The translations under genes were made by a program, and so were the position numbers. The notes under the pieces were generated by a model. The model was given only the letters and a program-made list of their open reading frames with translations. It made no database searches and had not been told where the DNA came from. 64,000 nucleotides of DNA from Hypoxylon rubiginosum (taxonomy: Eukaryota > Ascomycota > Sordariomycetes > Xylariales > Hypoxylaceae), in contig CADCXA010000015.1 in the NCBI GenBank assembly GCA_902806565.1, positions 781,806 to 845,805 on the forward strand, read 5' to 3'. Each line of letters starts with the position of its first letter. Position 1 is the first letter of the stretch. Positions 32,608-45,374 of this stretch are shown here, in pieces.

Positions 32608-33198
32608 TCATCCTCGATGGTAGGAATCACTCTGCTCGTCGGAATCAAAATAATTTGACATTTCGATCCCAGAGTTTCGATATCCGCACTTAGCATAGAA
32701 GGCTTCATTACGCGGGCCACAATTGAGTATGTTCTTATAGCAGCCCAAGTTAATGGCCAGAGAATCCAAAGCCTGTATCATCTTGAGCCCAAGCCCTTTG
32801 CCTTGATGCTCCTTGGCTATCGATATTTCCTCGATGTGGCCAGCTTTGCCGCGTTGATGTATGCTACGTCGAGTAAGATTTCGAACCACTGGTGTTCATA
32901 TTCAGAAGCAGGGGACGCACAATTTCTTCTCGACTACCAGGGCGCCCGTTCCGACAATGCGACCCTCGTGCTCGATCACGGCGAAGTAATATGTGCCTTT
33001 CGCCTCTATCATCTCGTCGTACCTCTCAATGAACTCGGCCTCGCTAGTGTCTCCGATCCATGTGAGAACTTCCAAGCAGTCTAAGAAGCCTTTGCTATAG
33101 TCTCCCCTCTCTAGGGAACGGATAGTGAAGCCGTCGGGAAATGAAGCGACGACCTCCGGCGAGATGAGTGAAGTCGAGAAGAGCGTCGTGTCACCCAT
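32608..33198 (-). CDS. GNA1: Glucosamine 6-phosphate N-acetyltransferase
   Basis: Minus-strand exons 33,198-32,921 and 32,863-32,608 (phase 2, 57-base intron) give 177 residues, close to the 150-190 of fungal Gna1. GNAT fold: YYFAVIEHEGRIVGTGALVV, EKKFIHQRGKAGHIEEISIA, then the acetyl-CoA-binding KEHQGKGLGLKMIQALDSL, INLGCYKNILNC and NEAFYAKCGYRNSGIEM. This order is diagnostic. Known reaction: acetyl-CoA plus glucosamine 6-phosphate to N-acetylglucosamine 6-phosphate, on the cytosolic route to UDP-GlcNAc, chitin, GPI anchors and N-glycans. The splice joins K-K-F exactly as expected for the family. The start MGDTTLFS is the first ATG of the exon. Confidence 0.94.
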
Positions 33199-33696
33199 GA
33201 CCTCTGCCGAAAACTCTCGTCAAGGTTCACGTAGTACCTCAAGTGGATGAAAGTGTCGGTTGGCTCAGTCCAAGGGACGATGTAGGCGAGAGGGGAAAGT
33301 TCGAAATAATTGAAAATAATACGGATATAAGTAAAGGAGAGACGGTCCAAGTATTAAAATAACTAAGACATATACCTCATATGATCCGCAGTGTTACAGT
33401 CCCGGTCTATTAGAAGGGGGTTCGAGTTACAATTATCCCGTCAGAGGGGTTCGTTCGCCGGTAGATGTAGATAGATGTAACTGTAACTTGGAGTAGAGAG
33501 GGCTGGGAGAGAGGGGAACGAGTTGGAGCAGGGACTCTACAGCTTCTATAGCTGCATAAACAGTGACTTCAACCTCGTTTATAAGAAAATATCCTATTAG
33601 CCGTATCTAGGGATCTGTCGACGACAATGCCCGAAGCCACAAAACCTCATCCCACTCGCTCTCTCTCCCTCTCCCTCTCCCTCTCCCTCTCGCTCC
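33199..33696. other. Intergenic between SET gene and GNA1
   Basis: Promoter of GNA1 and 3' end of the SET gene. It contains a (CTCCCT)n tract at 33,661-33,690; no gene is seen. Confidence 0.5.
33661..33690 (+). repeat. (CTCCCT)n microsatellite
   Basis: Four to five consecutive CTCCCT units immediately downstream of the SET gene's stop codon. Confidence 0.9.
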
Positions 33697-35136
33697 CTAC
33701 TCATCAAAACTCTCCAACAGCGCCAGCAGCGTCTGGGGGCTACTCTCGAGGTATCCTTGATCCACTAGCGTATCTATTGACATTTGTGCATATTTGGTTC
33801 CCGTCTTCTTATCCTTTGCTTTCCAATATAGCCGCGCAATAATCTCGTACTGGCTGGAGTAGAGCGGCTCAAGATCCTCGTCCCGCATAAGTTCCAGTAC
33901 TTCGAGTGTGAGCTTGACGGCCTTCGTTCCATCCCAAGCCTCGACCGCTTTTATCACCTCTTGTCGCATCGTCTTGATCTTCGTCCTACGATAGTCGGAC
34001 GCCGCAACTTCAGCTTTGGATGCTGTACAGAGATCGCATGTGCAGCTGAACCCCCACTTCAGTAGGGCATCTTGTCTCTCCTCGCGAGTCTTGCCTAAGG
34101 GGACATCTAAGGTAAAAAAAGGAAAGGAATCATCAGCGCATGTGCCACAGCCTCTCACGGGGAGGAGAATTCAGTCATACAAGTAATGGTTATCTCTTCT
34201 CCGGGCTCAATATCTCTCGATACAACAACACTGACGGCCAGGCTCGTTGGTGTGAACCTGATGAAAGCACTAGGAACGACCTTAGTTCCTTTCAAGCCTT
34301 TCTCGGGCTGCTATCACAATCGGCACTTACTTTGGACGACACGCATGGTTGACTCTCTGTCATTGTACGTCAGTCTTTTTGGTAATGTGCCAGGTAGGTT
34401 AAGAGGCTCAGCTCACTGAGACTTCAGGGTAGAGAGCCATGTGGGATTCGCCACCCAGAGGATACGAAAAGGCATTCGTTCTAAGCACGTCCTCCACAAC
34501 GTCATTGGAGAAAGTACTGCTGCGTGCCAACTCAAGCACGCGGTCCGGATCCGACAGTTGGTCGACAGCTCTGTGGAGGTAATGGTAGCCCTGCGCTCGT
34601 TTCAACGACGTCGGAAATTCTAGGTGTGCGACCAGTGAAGCCCAGTCCGCCATGATAGCTTCCGCGCGCTTGATGCGTCGTGTTGCGACCACCCCTTTCC
34701 CTTTTCCGGGAATGTCGACGACCTCATACGCGGCTCCCGCGCTATGGTTGGCAACAGATTTCACGTGAGTGTCGCCCGAATCGTTCAGTATCTCGATGCT
34801 GTCTGCGGCGATCTCGGGCGTTGTAATAATGCTGACGCCCCCATTTCCATGCCGTGAATTGGTAAAAACACAGTATTTTGTTGCCGGTGATTTCTGGGCA
34901 TGTACACACTCGGGTGCGTGAGTCCACGGTGACCAATCTATAGGCCGGTGAGCGACGTCTCCGTCAACGAGGTGCGGACATCCTAAAGACGCCTGAGACT
35001 GCAGTGCCGCTGGAATGTTGAACGGGCATTGGCCGATACGAGCTGGGATGTGGCTATGACATGTAGCTTGTGAGCTCAGGAGGGAAAGGGCCACGATGTA
35101 GACGAATCCAATAGGTAAACCAGATCGTGTACACAT
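33697..35136 (-). CDS. SET-domain protein with N-terminal signal peptide
   Basis: Minus-strand exons 35,136-34,417; 34,356-34,331; 34,269-34,181; 34,106-33,697 give 414 residues. SET parts: YEVVDIPGKGKGVVATRRIK (substrate-lobe start), the split YPEVSRVNHACRPN with the N-H-x-C-x-P-N S-adenosylmethionine/knot motif (N243 to N249), DIEPGEEITITY and the post-SET-like CTCDLC (C300, C302, C305). Such proteins are typically lysine methyltransferase-like. The unusual point is the N-terminus, RSGLPIGFVYIVALSLLSSQ, which looks like a signal peptide followed by a Cys-containing region (GQCPFN, LGCPHL, PECVH, KYCVF). Secretion or ER location is therefore likely by inference, as in some other fungal SET proteins. 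Exon 2 is a 26-base microexon carrying the N-H-x-C-x-P core. The substrate is unknown. Confidence 0.85.
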
Positions 35137-37359
35137 CTTTAGCCAGCATTACATGGAGGAGAAAGCGAATGGAGTGACATGTCGAGTATGTTCTCAGCAA
35201 CGCGCTTCAATTATAAGAATAAGAGCCAGGGCCGATCTTAGCTCGACAGAGCCAGGTTACCTGTTGATATTCCCAGGTTCTGTCCTGTAGCTCGGATGTC
35301 GCATATTGAGCTCGTTCGACCAACGTAGCGTTCTAAGGGGGGCGGGATCGGGCCAAGTGAGGCCAAGTAACAACTATAAGAGCACTCTATTGTCAGTTCG
35401 ATGTAATCAACGCAAGGCAGAGGCGCGTATGGTGCAGTACATGTCCTCACATGCCAAATCTTAGTTCGCATACTCCTAAAGGACTCCGAGCCCCGGAAGC
35501 ACTCTGCGGTCTCCTTTCGTGGCCAAAATCGGCACGCTAACCGCTTGACCCTTACGTGTCATTGTTTTCCGCTTTATTTGAGGCTCTGAGGTAATATAGC
35601 CGTCGGGCTTTTGTTATTATCTGCCGAATGATCGGCAGCTCCCGCCGCGAACACATCTTGGCCATGCCGATCGTTAAACTCCCGGCTAAATAAGCCAATA
35701 CATAATGAGCTTAGACATGCTTCCGATCTAACCGTCCTGTTTGGAAATACTAAAGCCTATTTCCTGGGGACCCAGGTTAAATAGCTACTGTAGGTTTCGC
35801 GATGCAAACTGGGTGATGCTGAAATAATGACGTTGTTGCTCGAGGTGCTTTTATTAGATACCGGCAGCCTTGGGTAGGTATATATACAAGAAGGAGTGCT
35901 CTGTTCTTTTGTCTCTTGTCTCTTGTCTCGGCTCATATCTGTATTAGCACGCCAACATCTCATCCACATAAAAGCTACAGAATAGTACCAAAGGGCATGT
36001 AGCTTCTTAAAATGGTTCCCTATCTCCTTTGGTGTAATCGAGAGACCGGGTTCTAAGTGTCTGGGTCCTGGCTCTTAACCACCTGGATGCCTCACTAATG
36101 GAGATATAGGGGATAGAAGAAGCCCCTTTATTCATCGCCCCATACATATCCAAAACTGACAGCTGTTAGGTCCATAATTGCTACCCCTATCATATGATTG
36201 GCCTCGTGACACTATGACCTGCCTCCAAGGCTTATATCATTGCAAATGATATACTAAGCATATTCGTACGAGTCGAAACATGTGGATAAGGGACTATGAC
36301 AATAAGCCAGAGGCAGCTTTTATAGAGGCTAGCTAGATGGGTAGCTATCGTTTTAAGTTTTCGCATTTTCAGTTGCCTATCTATTAGGAATAGGGGTAAA
36401 CTTTCAACAAAGACAGGTAATATTCCGCATTCCACATTCCACATTGACTCTGGCCCCTCAAATATTCTAGCTAAAACTATTCCAAGACGTCTACACATTA
36501 CCTATCTCATAGTAGGCTATTTCATCTTCGAAGACTCGTTGAAGTTGCAAGTGGAGGCTAATTGCAAGAGCAAGATGCCAGCGGCCCTTTTCAAGATTTT
36601 ATGGGTCGGTAGGAAGATTGGTGAGGTCCGTCACGAGGCCAACCATGCGATAAGGGAAGCAACTATGTTGTTGCGCGAAGAGCTATGGACCTAAGGGGCT
36701 ATCAAGCTCCGTGTATAAACAAGAGGTCACGAAAAAAAAAAAGCCTAGGAACCAAGAGCCTATCTCACATGCTATCCATTTCCTCGCACCAGCAAACCCG
36801 CAATCCCTATCCAGGCGATAGGGTGACCAACAAGCCTGTACCCTACCCAGGTAACAACATCTAAGGCTCTGACAATTGTCAGGATCATAGCCCTCGTTGG
36901 TCCACGGACCTGTTGGTCATCCTTTGCAACCAGATAGGAGTCACGGAGCCCTCATGGGCATGATAAGGGCTAAGGGTACAGTCTAGTTTCCACTCTGTAT
37001 TTAATTTGTAACATGTCAAAAACGGCGTATCATCCCCTAGTTATGTCATCCATTACTACTCCTCGAAGCCAGCTCTGGGCTCTGAAACCGCTTGACCGTT
37101 GCGTGGTAGTAGGTTTGCCAACTGGCGCGGACCTAGGCGAAGCAACGCTGAACCGTTAGTCTAACAACTTATAGGATACCTAGTTTCCTATGTTAATTAT
37201 AAGGCATCTAACATATATCAACGTCAGTCATTACCTGACATGAGCAAGTCGGCCTGCGTGGTCCATTGTATTAAGGAGTTGATTTAAAGGTATAAGTCTA
37301 TATATCGACAAAATTAAGTTGCTTACCCCTACTTCATCAACGGGATATCTCCAGGCCAC
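35137..37359. other. Gene desert, about 2.2 kb
   Basis: I see no supported gene. Composition is moderately AT-rich and short open frames on the minus strand (35,757-35,969; 36,232-36,498) lack motifs. An A-run at 36,732-36,743 is the only simple repeat of note. It may contain decayed repeat DNA or unrecognised RNA genes. Confidence 0.4.
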
Positions 37360-38372
37360 CTAAAATTTATGAATCTGATCCTTCCGATAGCCAAGTTCCT
37401 CTAATATCCCCGGCTTTTTCCGGTCACCTACAAGGGAGGTCTCCATCGGCGGTGGCCCGCAGACAAATACCTTGCCGTCATTAGGTAGGGGCGCCATCTC
37501 CTTCAACAAACCCTTAGAGACATAGCCCTTTCGAAATGGCGAACCCTCCACAGGTCGGCTGACTGTATAGACAACCCTGAAGCGGCCCGGAAATCGAGTC
37601 TCGTATTCATCGAGCTCCTGTCTTAAGAGCAAATCGGCGTCGGTGTTAACTCCAAATACGAGCGTGACCTTGGTATGGTCATCAGGATTTTGCAGGATAC
37701 CCCGAAGAAGTTGGTAGGCGGGAGTGATGCCAGCACCTCCAGCGATAAGCATGATCTCCGAATGCTTGTTTGGCTCCCATTTATATCCTGGTAAGCGCGT
37801 AACAAACCGCAACGAGTCACCAGGCTTTAGGGAGTGCAGGTGTGTACTCTGCTTGCCATTGGGATACTGCTTGACGAGGAATTCCAGGGCCCCTGGCTCA
37901 TCTGTGCAAGGTTAGGCCGATTTTATTGACGATGGGGAGAGGACCAAAACCACGTACCAAGAGCATTGACTGGGGTGTAAGGGCGTAAAACAGGCAATAT
38001 ACTTCCTTTTGGCCAGGAAAAGGTTAGGAGTGCGGCTTTCTTAAGTCAGCATGGCATGAGGGATTGAGGGGGAATGGTAGGCGGGTTGCCCTATCTACGA
38101 GGTTACTGACAAGTTAAGGACAGTCCGCTGACGGTATTGGCATCAGGCAATCTGAAGCGTAATCGCTTGGTATTGTGGTTGACAGCTTCGGTGCTCTCGA
38201 GTTGGAGCGACAAGAAGGCCGGGCCGGAACCGAAGGCCTGTTTGGGTGCCCCGGAATCAGCGCGGACAACATTGCCGGTGTACATGTAGTACAGTCCAAC
38301 GCCTGTGCCAGCAACTGCAACACTGGTGACCCTTCTGGCGAGGCGAGGTGTGAAGAGTATCCTGGAGCCCAT
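37360..38372 (-). CDS. MCR1: NADH-cytochrome b5 reductase, mitochondrial (MCR1-like)
   Basis: Minus-strand exons 38,372-38,111; 38,035-37,958; 37,901-37,360 give 293 residues. A basic N-terminus (RILFTPRLARRVTSVAVAG) followed by the short hydrophobic VGLYYMYTG fits a mitochondrial outer-membrane or intermembrane-space Mcr1. FAD-binding RPYTPV is at residues 105-110. HSLKPGDSLRFVTRLPGYKW is typical of the family. The NADH-binding part is LIAGGAGITPAYQLLRGIL, then VFGVNTDADLLLRQELDEY and KVFVCGPPPM. Known role: NADH-dependent reduction of cytochrome b5 or of D-erythroascorbyl radical in mitochondria. The N-terminus is shorter than in many relatives. The ATG at 38,372 is chosen because the open frame just upstream begins with TTG. 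Confidence 0.9.
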
Positions 38373-39480
38373 TTTCAAGGTTGACGCTAATGGATATGAT
38401 GATATTCGGAACGGTATTACGACTTATTCAGAAAGCAGAAGCAGAAGTAGAAGGGTTTGATGAAATAGTTTTGATATATATTATGTGGAAAGAATCACAC
38501 CGGTGGCATACGATGAACGGTGCAAACGGACTTCCCCTAAGTGAAATCCTACGAGAGAGGGACGGAAGAGGTCGTACAATCCTCGGGAGAGGCGCATGCG
38601 TGGTCGATTCCAATTAACGTAGTACCGGTACCCACTCAGATCAGTCTGCCAGTCCTGCGAAGTCCGGGTAAGGGGTAAGGGGTAAGTAGTTGGTGGCTGT
38701 GTACTGGTATAGCGATTATTTAGATGGACCGAAACCTGCCGGAACGGCCATCTAACATGTTTATATATAAATTGAAAATTAAAAATCGAAAGAAAAGAAA
38801 TTGTACATAGTGGCCTCGGTGTTCGGTGCTGTCAATTACGGATCACGGAGTGCACGGCGAGACGCAAGTCCGAGTCCGATGCGCGAATGCACATCTGAGT
38901 GCTTCTTTTCAGTGCTTACATGTTCCGTAGCATATCCACATTCGTACAGCTGAGCCCATAATCATTCGTTCACATGTAAGAGAAATCATTCTATAATTAA
39001 ACACCTGGAGGGATTACAATGGAGCCGCTCGCCGCTCGGGGCCGAGCCAGCCACCTACATAACCACATAACCAGCCAGCCCAGCCTGCCAGCAAACATAT
39101 ACATACCTATCCAACAACCAACTAACCAACTAGGTATCCTACTACGTAAGCGGCGGACCATTTTATATAAAACGCATATCACCGCCAAAGTTAGTAGGAA
39201 TTTACGAAATGCCCCTTTACCTACAGTGCAGATTACCCATAGTGGGGGGACTCCTTCCGAAGGCAGCGGAACCGGTATGTACAGATATCAAGCCACGTGT
39301 AATATCCAATATCCTCCACACGTTTGCGATGAGCGGTAAAACTGATAATGACACGGGGTCAATTTTCATACATTGTATTGGTGTCCACCCTCGTCACGAA
39401 TGCGACTGAATCTAGTAGACCGTGTAGCGACCGTGTACAATTCAGACGACGACTTTGGCTATCCCACCGATGGCATCAAG
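38373..39480. other. Intergenic between MCR1 and the amylase gene
   Basis: No supported gene. Small plus- and minus-strand frames around 38,381-38,617 and 38,997-39,409 have no recognisable content. GGGGTAA duplicates are near 38,670-38,684. Confidence 0.4.
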
Positions 39481-41010
39481 CTAAGCAGCAACTAATACGA
39501 CAGGCTCGCCGTTGCTAACACTGATGCAGACATTTCCGTTGCTGTCTGAAGTGAAAGACCCAGTACCAAACGTGTTATTCCACGCTCCGTTGGGAACCTG
39601 TGTGTTAAAGCAGTGGTTTGAAGTCGATCCAAGTCCACTGTTGGTCGTGAGGACAACCAAGTCGCCGCCAGCCCGACTCCAGGCGTAAGCGGTATCCGCC
39701 ACGTACAGGTGGGTTTGGTCGTTGCCGGCCAGACCCCCCGCCGATTTCCTAGCAGCCGAGAGCCGGGATATAGCTTTGTAGATTTCGGCATTGGTATTGA
39801 AACCACTCCGCCAGAGATCCTCGCGGTTGGCTGGGTCAGCACCGCCGGCATAGGCTTGTTCCGTGCCGTAGTAGACGATGGGGATGCCCCTCGAAAGTAT
39901 GACATATGCGAGGGCGTTCTTCAGAAGCGATAGGTCGTTCTTCGTGTTCAACCACCGCGCATTGTCGTGGTTGTCTAGGAACGAGCCCAGCGCCGTAGGG
40001 TCGGGAAACAGGGAGCTAATTTGGTTAAACATATCGACCATTGCCTGACTCGAGCCCTTCTGCTGGTAGAAGTTGTTCATCGGATAGTAAAGAGGATAGT
40101 TTAACAACCCTGACATCAGACTTGCATAGCCGGCAACGTAGGTCGGGTTTCCGTCGAACACTTCACCTACTGTGTAGACGGATGCGGCCGACGAGAAGGC
40201 GGGCCAGTAGTCCTTCTCAACGTGCTTCACCGTGTCAATGCGAACGCCGTCGAAGCCATATTCAGTCACGAGCCAGCTGATCCAGTCTTGGTAGAGGGTC
40301 CGAATTTCGGAGCTCTGCGTGTTCAGGTCCGGCAGGTTTGAAATCCAGCAGTTCTCCACGCTATTCTGATCAGAATAGTTGATTTCGCATTGTGTGTGGT
40401 AGGAACTGTCCTGGTTCAGAGGTTGGGGTTGGTGATTCGCGATGGCCGAGGGGCCTACGTGATTGGCGACCACGTCGACCATCATGTATATACCCTGTAA
40501 ATGTCAGCGCTTCGGAGCCGGAAAGTGATGTGCAGATGCTGTCGTGGCTCTCCCCAGCGGTATTGTTACCTTGGCATGGGCGGCGTTGACGAGAGCTTTC
40601 AAGTCATCTGCCGTGCCATATTTGGAATTGATGCTATACAAGTCCGTAGCCCAGTAGCCATGATATCCGCCGTCGCTGTCTGAATTTCACGTTACAGTCA
40701 GCTTGTATTGGAACGGAGAGTGTTGCTACCGGCATTTCGACTTACTCGTTATAACGGGCGTGATCCAGATAGCGTCGAACCCCATACCCGCGATGTAGTC
40801 GAGCTTAGACTGAAGGCCCTGAAAAGTACCGCCACAGTAGTTGGAAAGGTCGCCGCACGCATTGCCTCCGGTGTCGCCGCTGCTGCGGGCCACACGATCC
40901 GTGAGGGCGAAGTAGATATTTCGAGATCTCCAAGCAGCGGTATCCGCCGAGAAGGCAAGGGAAACCAGCTGAGAGAGGAGGGCAAGCGAAGTCCGAAGGG
41001 TAGGCATCAT
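39481..41010 (-). CDS. Secreted alpha-amylase, GH13 (Taka-amylase type)
   Basis: Minus-strand exons 41,010-40,746; 40,679-40,570; 40,494-39,481 give 462 residues. The signal peptide is [20 protein letters not shown]13 regions in order: [73 protein letters not shown] with nucleophile Asp212, TVGEVFDG with acid Glu236, FLDNHDNAR with Asp302, and [16 protein letters not shown]. All three catalytic carboxylates are present. Known reaction: endo-hydrolysis of alpha-1,4 glucan in starch, outside the cell. The length is slightly below that of the Aspergillus enzyme and no starch-binding domain is attached. A second methionine directly follows the first. The gene ends about 750 bases before the AT-rich block. 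Confidence 0.95.
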
Positions 41011-41760
41011 GGCAGATTGCAGCAAGATTTCGCGAACACTTGACTGAGTAACTGTAGCTGCAGTACAGGTAATGGACGTAGACGGGACAGCTAGAGGTGG
41101 GAGAGTGTACGAGAGATTGTCCACGCACCTCGCACTTATTATAGAGTCTCCGTTAGTGTCTCATGTTGATAGTAATCACATGGAGTTGAAGGAGGATGAA
41201 GGAGGAAAGAGCTTCGCCCCCCCGTCCGGGGTTGCAAGGCCCCACTGCCTCCGGTCATTTTCATTAACGGGCCGATTTTAGATGTCCAGATGGTACAATG
41301 GCCGAGTTTCGAAAATGGCCGATATGACAGAGCCGCCGAGATGAAGCTCCGTCATCGACTCCGCCATCCTTGCTAGTATTCCATTTCGTCCTATGAAATC
41401 CAACTTAGCTCTCCTGCTAGGTCACTTAGCAAGCTTAAGAAGCCGAGATATCCATTTAAACCAAGAAGGTGGAAAAGGGCGCTCGGCAATCTTGCATCAA
41501 ATCTTCATCTCTCCGCATTATAGCACCCCGGCCTACTTGCCATCTGAGGTCTAGTTCGTGGAGACCCCACAGATTCACCGACGATTACCGTACCATGGAG
41601 AGGGTGAAGGTTAAAACTGGGTTTTAAGTTCTCCTTAAGGTGAATGGCCATTCCAGAAAGGCCATTTTAATAATCAATTGCTACGTAACTAGCTGCGTGA
41701 CCCGTCCTTCGGCCGGGGAAAGGGGGGGGGGGGGGGGGGGGGGGGCTTCTTTTACACTAT
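41011..41760. other. Amylase promoter and edge of the AT-rich block
   Basis: Divergent promoter region of the amylase gene with normal base composition, ending in the poly-G dispersed repeat (41,688-41,755). No coding potential. Confidence 0.5.
41688..41755 (+). repeat. Dispersed repeat with poly-G tract (copy 2)
   Basis: The 34-base block of the copy at 13,832 recurs here without a mismatch, followed by 24 G (12 in the other copy) and CTTCTTTTAC. It sits at the exact edge where composition drops to nearly pure A+T. Confidence 0.8.
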
Positions 41761-44700
41761 GCCCGAGTTTACGAGGGTTATTATGTTATGTTTTTTTTCT
41801 ATAAAAGCCCGCCGCTTAAATAAGAAAGTAAAACCTTGATTATATATTAGCCTATATATATTTTATAAAAAAAAAATAAAAGCCAATTAAAAAAAAAGTA
41901 TAAAACAATATAAAACTAATTTTTAACTTAATAAATTAATTTTTTTTTTTAATTTATAATATAAGAAAAAAATTTTATAATAATTTTAAAAAATTTTTAT
42001 ATCTTTTTTATTATAGCTTTTTTAAGTATTTATATTTATAAATACACTTATATTTAACTAATTAAAAATATATTTATTTTTTTATATAATATATAAAGTT
42101 TGTTTTTTTTTTATTAAAATATTTAATTTATTTTTTAATTTTTTATATTATAATTATATATATTTTAATTTAACTTTTTTTCTTAAAATATATATATATT
42201 TATAATAAAATTCTTAATTATAAAATGTTATATATATATTTAATAACTTTAAATTATATTTAAAATTAATAATTAATAATATTTTTAAAGTTTATAATTA
42301 TTTTTTAAAAATATTTTTTTTATATATATAAAAGTTTTTTTAGTTTTTTTTATTATTATTATATAAAATCTTAATTTTATTATTTTTATTTTATATAAAA
42401 ATATATTTATTTTATATAAAAGATTTTATAATAATAGTTTATAAATTTTTCTAGTTAATTTATTTTTTATTAATATTATTTTTAATAGTTTTATTATTTA
42501 AATATTAATAATATATTTAAATAGTTATTATATTAATATTTTAAAATGTTATTTTTAATATTAGTAATTTATTTTTATTTAATATATAAAATTATAATAA
42601 TAATTAATTATATTTTATATTAGTTTTTAACGATAAAATAATTATAAAATAATTTTTTTTTATATTATATTTTAATAACTTAATTATTATTAAATTACTT
42701 TTTATTAAAATGTTATTTATTAATTTTATCTTTTATATTTTAATAGTTTCTAAGTTAATAATAATAATATTTATTTTTTTTAAATTAATTTCTTTTATAT
42801 TAATATTTATAATTAGGATTTTTATTAATCCAGCTTTTATATATTTTATATATTTTTTAATATTTATTAACTTAATTTTTTTTACTTTTAATTTTATAAA
42901 GTTAATTTTTTTTAATTTAGTTTTTATATATTTATTTTATTAAGGTTTAATTTTAATAAATAATAAATTTTATATTTAATTCTTTTTTTATTTAATCTTT
43001 TTTAAATAAATATTTATTAATTTAACTTTTATTAAGTTTTTATTAATTAAAAAAAATTTAATTAAGTTTTTTTTAAATAAAGCGATAATTTTAAACTTGT
43101 TTAATTTTAATTTATTTATTTAAAATCACTAATTATTAATTTCTTTTTTTAAAAATAATTTTAACCTTATTTTTTTCTTTTTATTATATAATTCTTTATA
43201 AACGCTTTTAATATTTACACTAATAATTTCTTTATTTAATTTTATATTTTGTTTTTTTTTTTTAAATTTTTAATAAATTTTATAATTTAAATAAATTCTT
43301 ATTTCGTTTTAATTTTTAATATAAAAAATAAATACTTTTAATTATTTTAAAAACAACTTAATATTTAAGTATTTAAAAAAATAATTAACTTATTATAAAA
43401 TAATTTCACTTTTTTTTTAATAAATAATAATATTTTTTTTTAAGCTTATTTTTCACTTTTTATTAATTTAATATATATAATAAAACTTAATTATATATTA
43501 TAAAATATATTTTATAAAAAAAACTTTTTTAATAAATATATTCTTTTATATATTTTTTAAAATATATATAAATAAATTATTAAAGTTTTTTTCTTTTTTT
43601 ACTTTTAGTTTATAAACTAAATAAATAATTTTAACTTTTATTATAAATTTTTTTTTATTATTTATAATTTTTTTTATATATTAAATAAATATAATAATAA
43701 ATAAAAAACTTTAATTATTATAAGTAAAATATAAATCCGTTAAATTTTTATAATTTATTATATAATAAAAACTATATTAAAAAGAAAAAAAGTAATAATA
43801 TTATTTAAATTTTTAAAAATTATAATAAATATATTAATAAGTTTAAAAAAATAAAAATAATATTTAAAATATTAATAATTAACTAAAACTTTAATTTAAA
43901 TAAGAATTATTAATAAAAAAAAAAATATAATCCTTATTAAAAACGGTTTCTTTTTTATTATAAATATAAAAAATATAAAATATTTTATTTTAAAATTATT
44001 AATTTTTTAATTCTTTTTTTATATTTTTATTAAAAATTTTTTTCTTATTATAAAATTAACCGCGTTTATTTTAATTTTATATTAATTTTATTAGTTTTAA
44101 TTATTTAATTCGTTTTTATTATTTTTTTATAGGGTTTTATTTTAAATAGCTTTTTATAAAAATCGGGTTTTTTTTTAAGTTAATTTAGTTTAAATAAAAA
44201 AAAAAAAGTTTAAGGTATTATATATATAAATATTTTATTAATTAATATAAAATTTTATTAATAACTTATTATAAATATTATAATTAAATTAAAAGTGATA
44301 TTTATAAATAAATAAATAAATTAATAATATAAATAAATATATATTATTTTATATTAATTTAAGTTATAGTATTAATATTTAATATAAAAATTATAAGGTT
44401 TATTAAATTTAATTTTAAAATATTATAAAAAGTGGTATTATTTAAAATTAATAAATTAATTTTATTTATTATATAAAAACTATAAAATAAAATATTATAA
44501 AAAGTTATAAAATAAGTTATAATTATTATATATAAAACATAAAAAAAAATAATATTATTAGTAATTATAATAACTATTAATTTTATTATATAAGGTTTAT
44601 AAAAAACAATTTTATTAAATATTATAAAATTACTTATTATTATTATAAAAAAAAAAAAAAGTAATATAATTATAAAGTTTATTAAACTAGTAATAAAAAA

Positions 44701-45110
44701 AATATAAAATAATTTAATATTTTAAAAAGCTATAAAAATAATTATATTAACTATAAAAAAAACATATAAAAAATTAATTATAATATATATTAAATTTAAG
44801 CTTGTAAAATTATAACATTAAATATTATTTAAATAAATTATATTTTTAAGGTTTATAAAAACTAATATAATTTTTATAATTTTAATATTAATAATATAAA
44901 TTACTTTTTAAATATTTTATTTAACTTTTTTTTATATTATTTATTAAAATGTTTTAAAAATTAATAAAATTTATTCCCCTTACCTTAAATATAAATATTA
45001 TTAAAAATTTTTTTAAAAATAATATATTAATTAAAATTAATTATATATAAATATTTAATTTTTTTTATATAAAACTTTTTAATTTATTAATTTAATTAAA
45101 TAAATATAAA

Positions 45111-45374
45111 TATCATATATTATTTAAATAAATAAAAAAACTAGGCTTAGTTATTTAAAAATAAATAAGCGTATTTAAGTATAAAAAATTAAAAGAAAAA
45201 AAAATTTATAAACTATATATATAATTATTTTAAAATAGTTTATTTTTTATTAATATATATTTACTTAAAATATTATATATATTTTAATTTTAATTTTAAC
45301 TTTTAAATTAATAAAATAACGTTTATATATAAACCACGCGTGTAAATTATAAATATTTAAATTTATATTATAAT
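45111..45374 (+). repeat. Left direct repeat (probable 5' or 3' LTR)
   Basis: 264 bases that align without gaps to 51,753-52,016. I count about 43 differences and all are transitions. The best anchor is the shared stretch with AATAAAATAACGTTTATATA (45,310-45,329). This copy has kept many G on the plus strand where the other copy has A. Exact ends are uncertain by a few bases. Confidence 0.8.

Noticed and set aside
1..41000. Secondary-metabolite or other biosynthetic gene cluster
   Set aside because: No polyketide synthase, NRPS, terpene synthase, P450 or cluster transporter was seen; the genes are mostly unrelated housekeeping functions.
40726..41124. Longer N-terminus for the alpha-amylase from about 41,124
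   Set aside because: The extension would place a hydrophilic stretch before the obvious signal peptide; the ATG at 41,010 gives a normal secreted protein, and the upstream frame has no better start.
42710..42943. 77-codon open frame in the AT block
   Set aside because: Composition is only Ile, Phe, Leu, Tyr, Lys and Asn, as expected from random A/T codons; no hydrophobic-domain pattern or start context that stands out.
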